From Mycobacterium kubicae (lineage in GTDB: Bacteria > Actinomycetota > Actinomycetes > Mycobacteriales > Mycobacteriaceae), in contig NZ_CP065047.1 in assembly GCF_015689175.1 (NCBI RefSeq), forward strand, positions 930,001 to 994,000: 64,000 nt of DNA, written 5' to 3'. This document shows positions 62,750 to 64,000 of the stretch, piece by piece. Both the position numbers and the translations under genes were made by a program. Every line of letters starts with the position of its first letter. Position 1 is the stretch's first letter. The notes under the pieces were generated by a model. The model was not told the origin of the DNA. It saw only the letters and a list, made by a program, of their open reading frames with translations, and did not search any database.

Positions 62750-64000
62750 TCACACACCCACCGGCGCCGGGGCGTGATCGCGCTGGTAGGCCTGCACCCA
62801 GTCGACGATGACGTGGTGCAGATGGCGCACCAGGATTTCCTGGTCGTTGAGCGGAAAGTCTTCGACGATGCCGTATTCCAAAGCGGCCTGGGTGCCGCCC
62901 AGCATGCCGGCGTCCTGGAGCGCGAATTCCTTGAGTACCACCGCGGCGACTTCGTGTTCGATGCGCTCTCGCACGGTGCGCGCCGGGTGGAAATAGGTGT
63001 ACGCCTCGAAACGGTGGGTGTTGTAGGAGGTCGGCCAGTACCGGTACAGCAGATACCAGCCGCCGTAGATCAAGATCTCGGTGTTGGGGAAGATCTGGAA
63101 GTTGCTGATGCCCCAGGGCTCGATGCCGCCGGGATTGAGCCCCGCGGGCAGTTCGCCGATGTCTGGGGTGCGCCATGGGCCGACCAGCCCGCTCTGGGTG
63201 GCGCGCTCGATGGGATACATGAACTCCGCAGGCAGTAGCCAGCGACGTCGCCCTGCGGTCGAGACCAACCGGTGCGGGCCGTCCAATTGGAAATGTCCAC
63301 AGGTGAATCCGGCGTTGGGCTCACGCACCTCGGGAGGCACCTGCTGGGGGTGCAGCGCCGGAACGTGGTAGTACTCCTGAAAGGCGTCGGCGAAGATCTT
63401 CCAATTGCTGTTGTTGTGAGCCACCCAGCCGTAGCGTTCGGTCAGCTTGTCGAACGGGTAGCCGTCCAGGCCGGTGATCATCGGGCCCAGGAAGTCACGC
63501 AGGCTCTGGCGCGGCTGCGGATCGAAGTTGATGAATACGAAGCCATTCCATACGTCGCAGTGCACCGGTTTGAGCCCATAAGAGGCTGGATCCAGGTCGA
63601 AGAATTCCGATTCCTGTTGCACATAGTTGAGCGCGCCGTCGAGGCCGTAACGCCAGCCGTGGTATTTGCAGGTGAACTGCCGACATGTGCCTCGAGTTTC
63701 CTGGTCGGGAAAGTCGTTCCATACCAGCTTGTTTCCTCGGTGACGGCAGACGTTGTAGAAGGCGCGGATCTGCTCGTCCCGGCCTTTGACCAGCAGGACC
63801 GAGGTCCGCGCGACTTCGATCTCCTTGGTCACATAGCTGCCCACGCGGGGCATCTCCTCCACGCGTGCCACGTTGAGCCACGCCCGCTTGAACACCGCCT
63901 CGCGTTCTAGTTCGAAGAACTCCGGTGAGGTGGAGTCTTTGAACGAAACTGGGCCGGTGCCCAATTGGGGATAGTGCTCGGTCCAGGACCCCTCTGGCGG
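62750..64000 (-). CDS. Rieske non-haem iron aromatic-ring-hydroxylating-type oxygenase, 5' end cut
   Basis: At least 416 residues; the frame runs past the right edge (…SWTEHYPQLGTGPVSFKDS), so the start is missing. The Rieske cluster is CRHRGNKL…CKYHGWRYGLDG (C-x-H, C-x2-H). The mononuclear iron site is in FADAFQEYYHVPALH, with two His. It needs a separate reductase, not seen here. It heads, or lies in, an operon with three downstream genes. Substrate unknown. Confidence 0.9.
   Translation of the reverse strand, partial: PPEGSWTEHYPQLGTGPVSFKDSTSPEFFELEREAVFKRAWLNVARVEEMPRVGSYVTKEIEVARTSVLLVKGRDEQIRAFYNVCRHRGNKLVWNDFPDQETRGTCRQFTCKYHGWRYGLDGALNYVQQESEFFDLDPASYGLKPVHCDVWNGFVFINFDPQPRQSLRDFLGPMITGLDGYPFDKLTERYGWVAHNNSNWKIFADAFQEYYHVPALHPQQVPPEVREPNAGFTCGHFQLDGPHRLVSTAGRRRWLLPAEFMYPIERATQSGLVGPWRTPDIGELPAGLNPGGIEPWGISNFQIFPNTEILIYGGWYLLYRYWPTSYNTHRFEAYTYFHPARTVRERIEHEVAAVVLKEFALQDAGMLGGTQAALEYGIVEDFPLNDQEILVRHLHHVIVDWVQAYQRDHAPAPVGV

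Overview
The window is chromosomal DNA of a high-GC actinobacterium, almost certainly a non-tuberculous Mycobacterium. Apart from local insertions, the genes run in the order of the M. tuberculosis Rv0517-Rv0560c segment: acyltransferase, SGNH protein, esterase, gabP, hemL, the cytochrome c maturation genes, fabH/menA, mtnP, galE-like, pitA, menE/B/C/D, fadD8, mgtA, menG, Rv0559c and Rv0560c. I cannot name the species.

Layout. Bases 1-4.6 kb hold cell-envelope genes: a truncated acyltransferase, an SGNH protein, a 37-aa micro-protein, an acyltransferase-SGNH fusion and a Tat-exported esterase. Bases 4.7-14.9 kb hold an ssuD/MFS pair, an amino-acid permease, and a block absent from this position in M. 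tuberculosis (carboxylic acid reductase, ketopantoate-reductase-like protein, tartrate-dehydratase-like enolase). Two F420-type nitroreductase genes follow, head to head. Bases 15.4-21.3 kb are one tightly coupled operon of hemL, a histidine phosphatase, and ResA/CcdA/ResB/CcsA-type System II cytochrome c maturation genes. Bases 21.4-32.2 kb carry a MinD-like ATPase, two small membrane proteins, fabH/menA, mtnP/galE-like, and cell-wall or membrane genes including a polyprenol-phosphate glycosyltransferase. Bases 32.2-49.9 kb are transporters, a GT-C-like membrane protein, and the dispersed menaquinone genes menE, menB, menC and menD, ending with mgtA.

Bases 49.92-58.52 kb are an 8.6-kb stack of mobile elements wedged between the stop codons of mgtA and an SDR gene. 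I read it as three layers. An IS481-family element (about 1.1 kb without its insert) has imperfect TGTA-ended terminal repeats at 51435 and 57006. An IS110/IS1111-type element sits at each tip of it, apparently identical and inverted, forming 1.5-kb arms. A cargo-free Tn554-like unit (two tyrosine recombinases plus a DUF6262-type protein, about 4.46 kb) has split the IS481 transposase gene near its 3' end. The 310-bp non-coding tail of each IS110 copy has long-range pairing and a perfect 14-bp hairpin, so it is a good candidate for a bridge/seek guide RNA.

Bases 58.5-64 kb return to the conserved backbone (SDR, menG, DUF732 protein, salicylate-type methyltransferase with a palindromic operator). 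They then enter an accessory four-gene operon, cut by the window edge, that pairs a Rieske oxygenase and a TauD-type dioxygenase with two small proteins of unknown function.

Together the backbone supports respiration: menaquinone synthesis (menA-E, menG) supplies electrons to cytochromes matured by the ccs/res operon, with haem precursor from hemL. No tRNA, rRNA or CRISPR array was seen.
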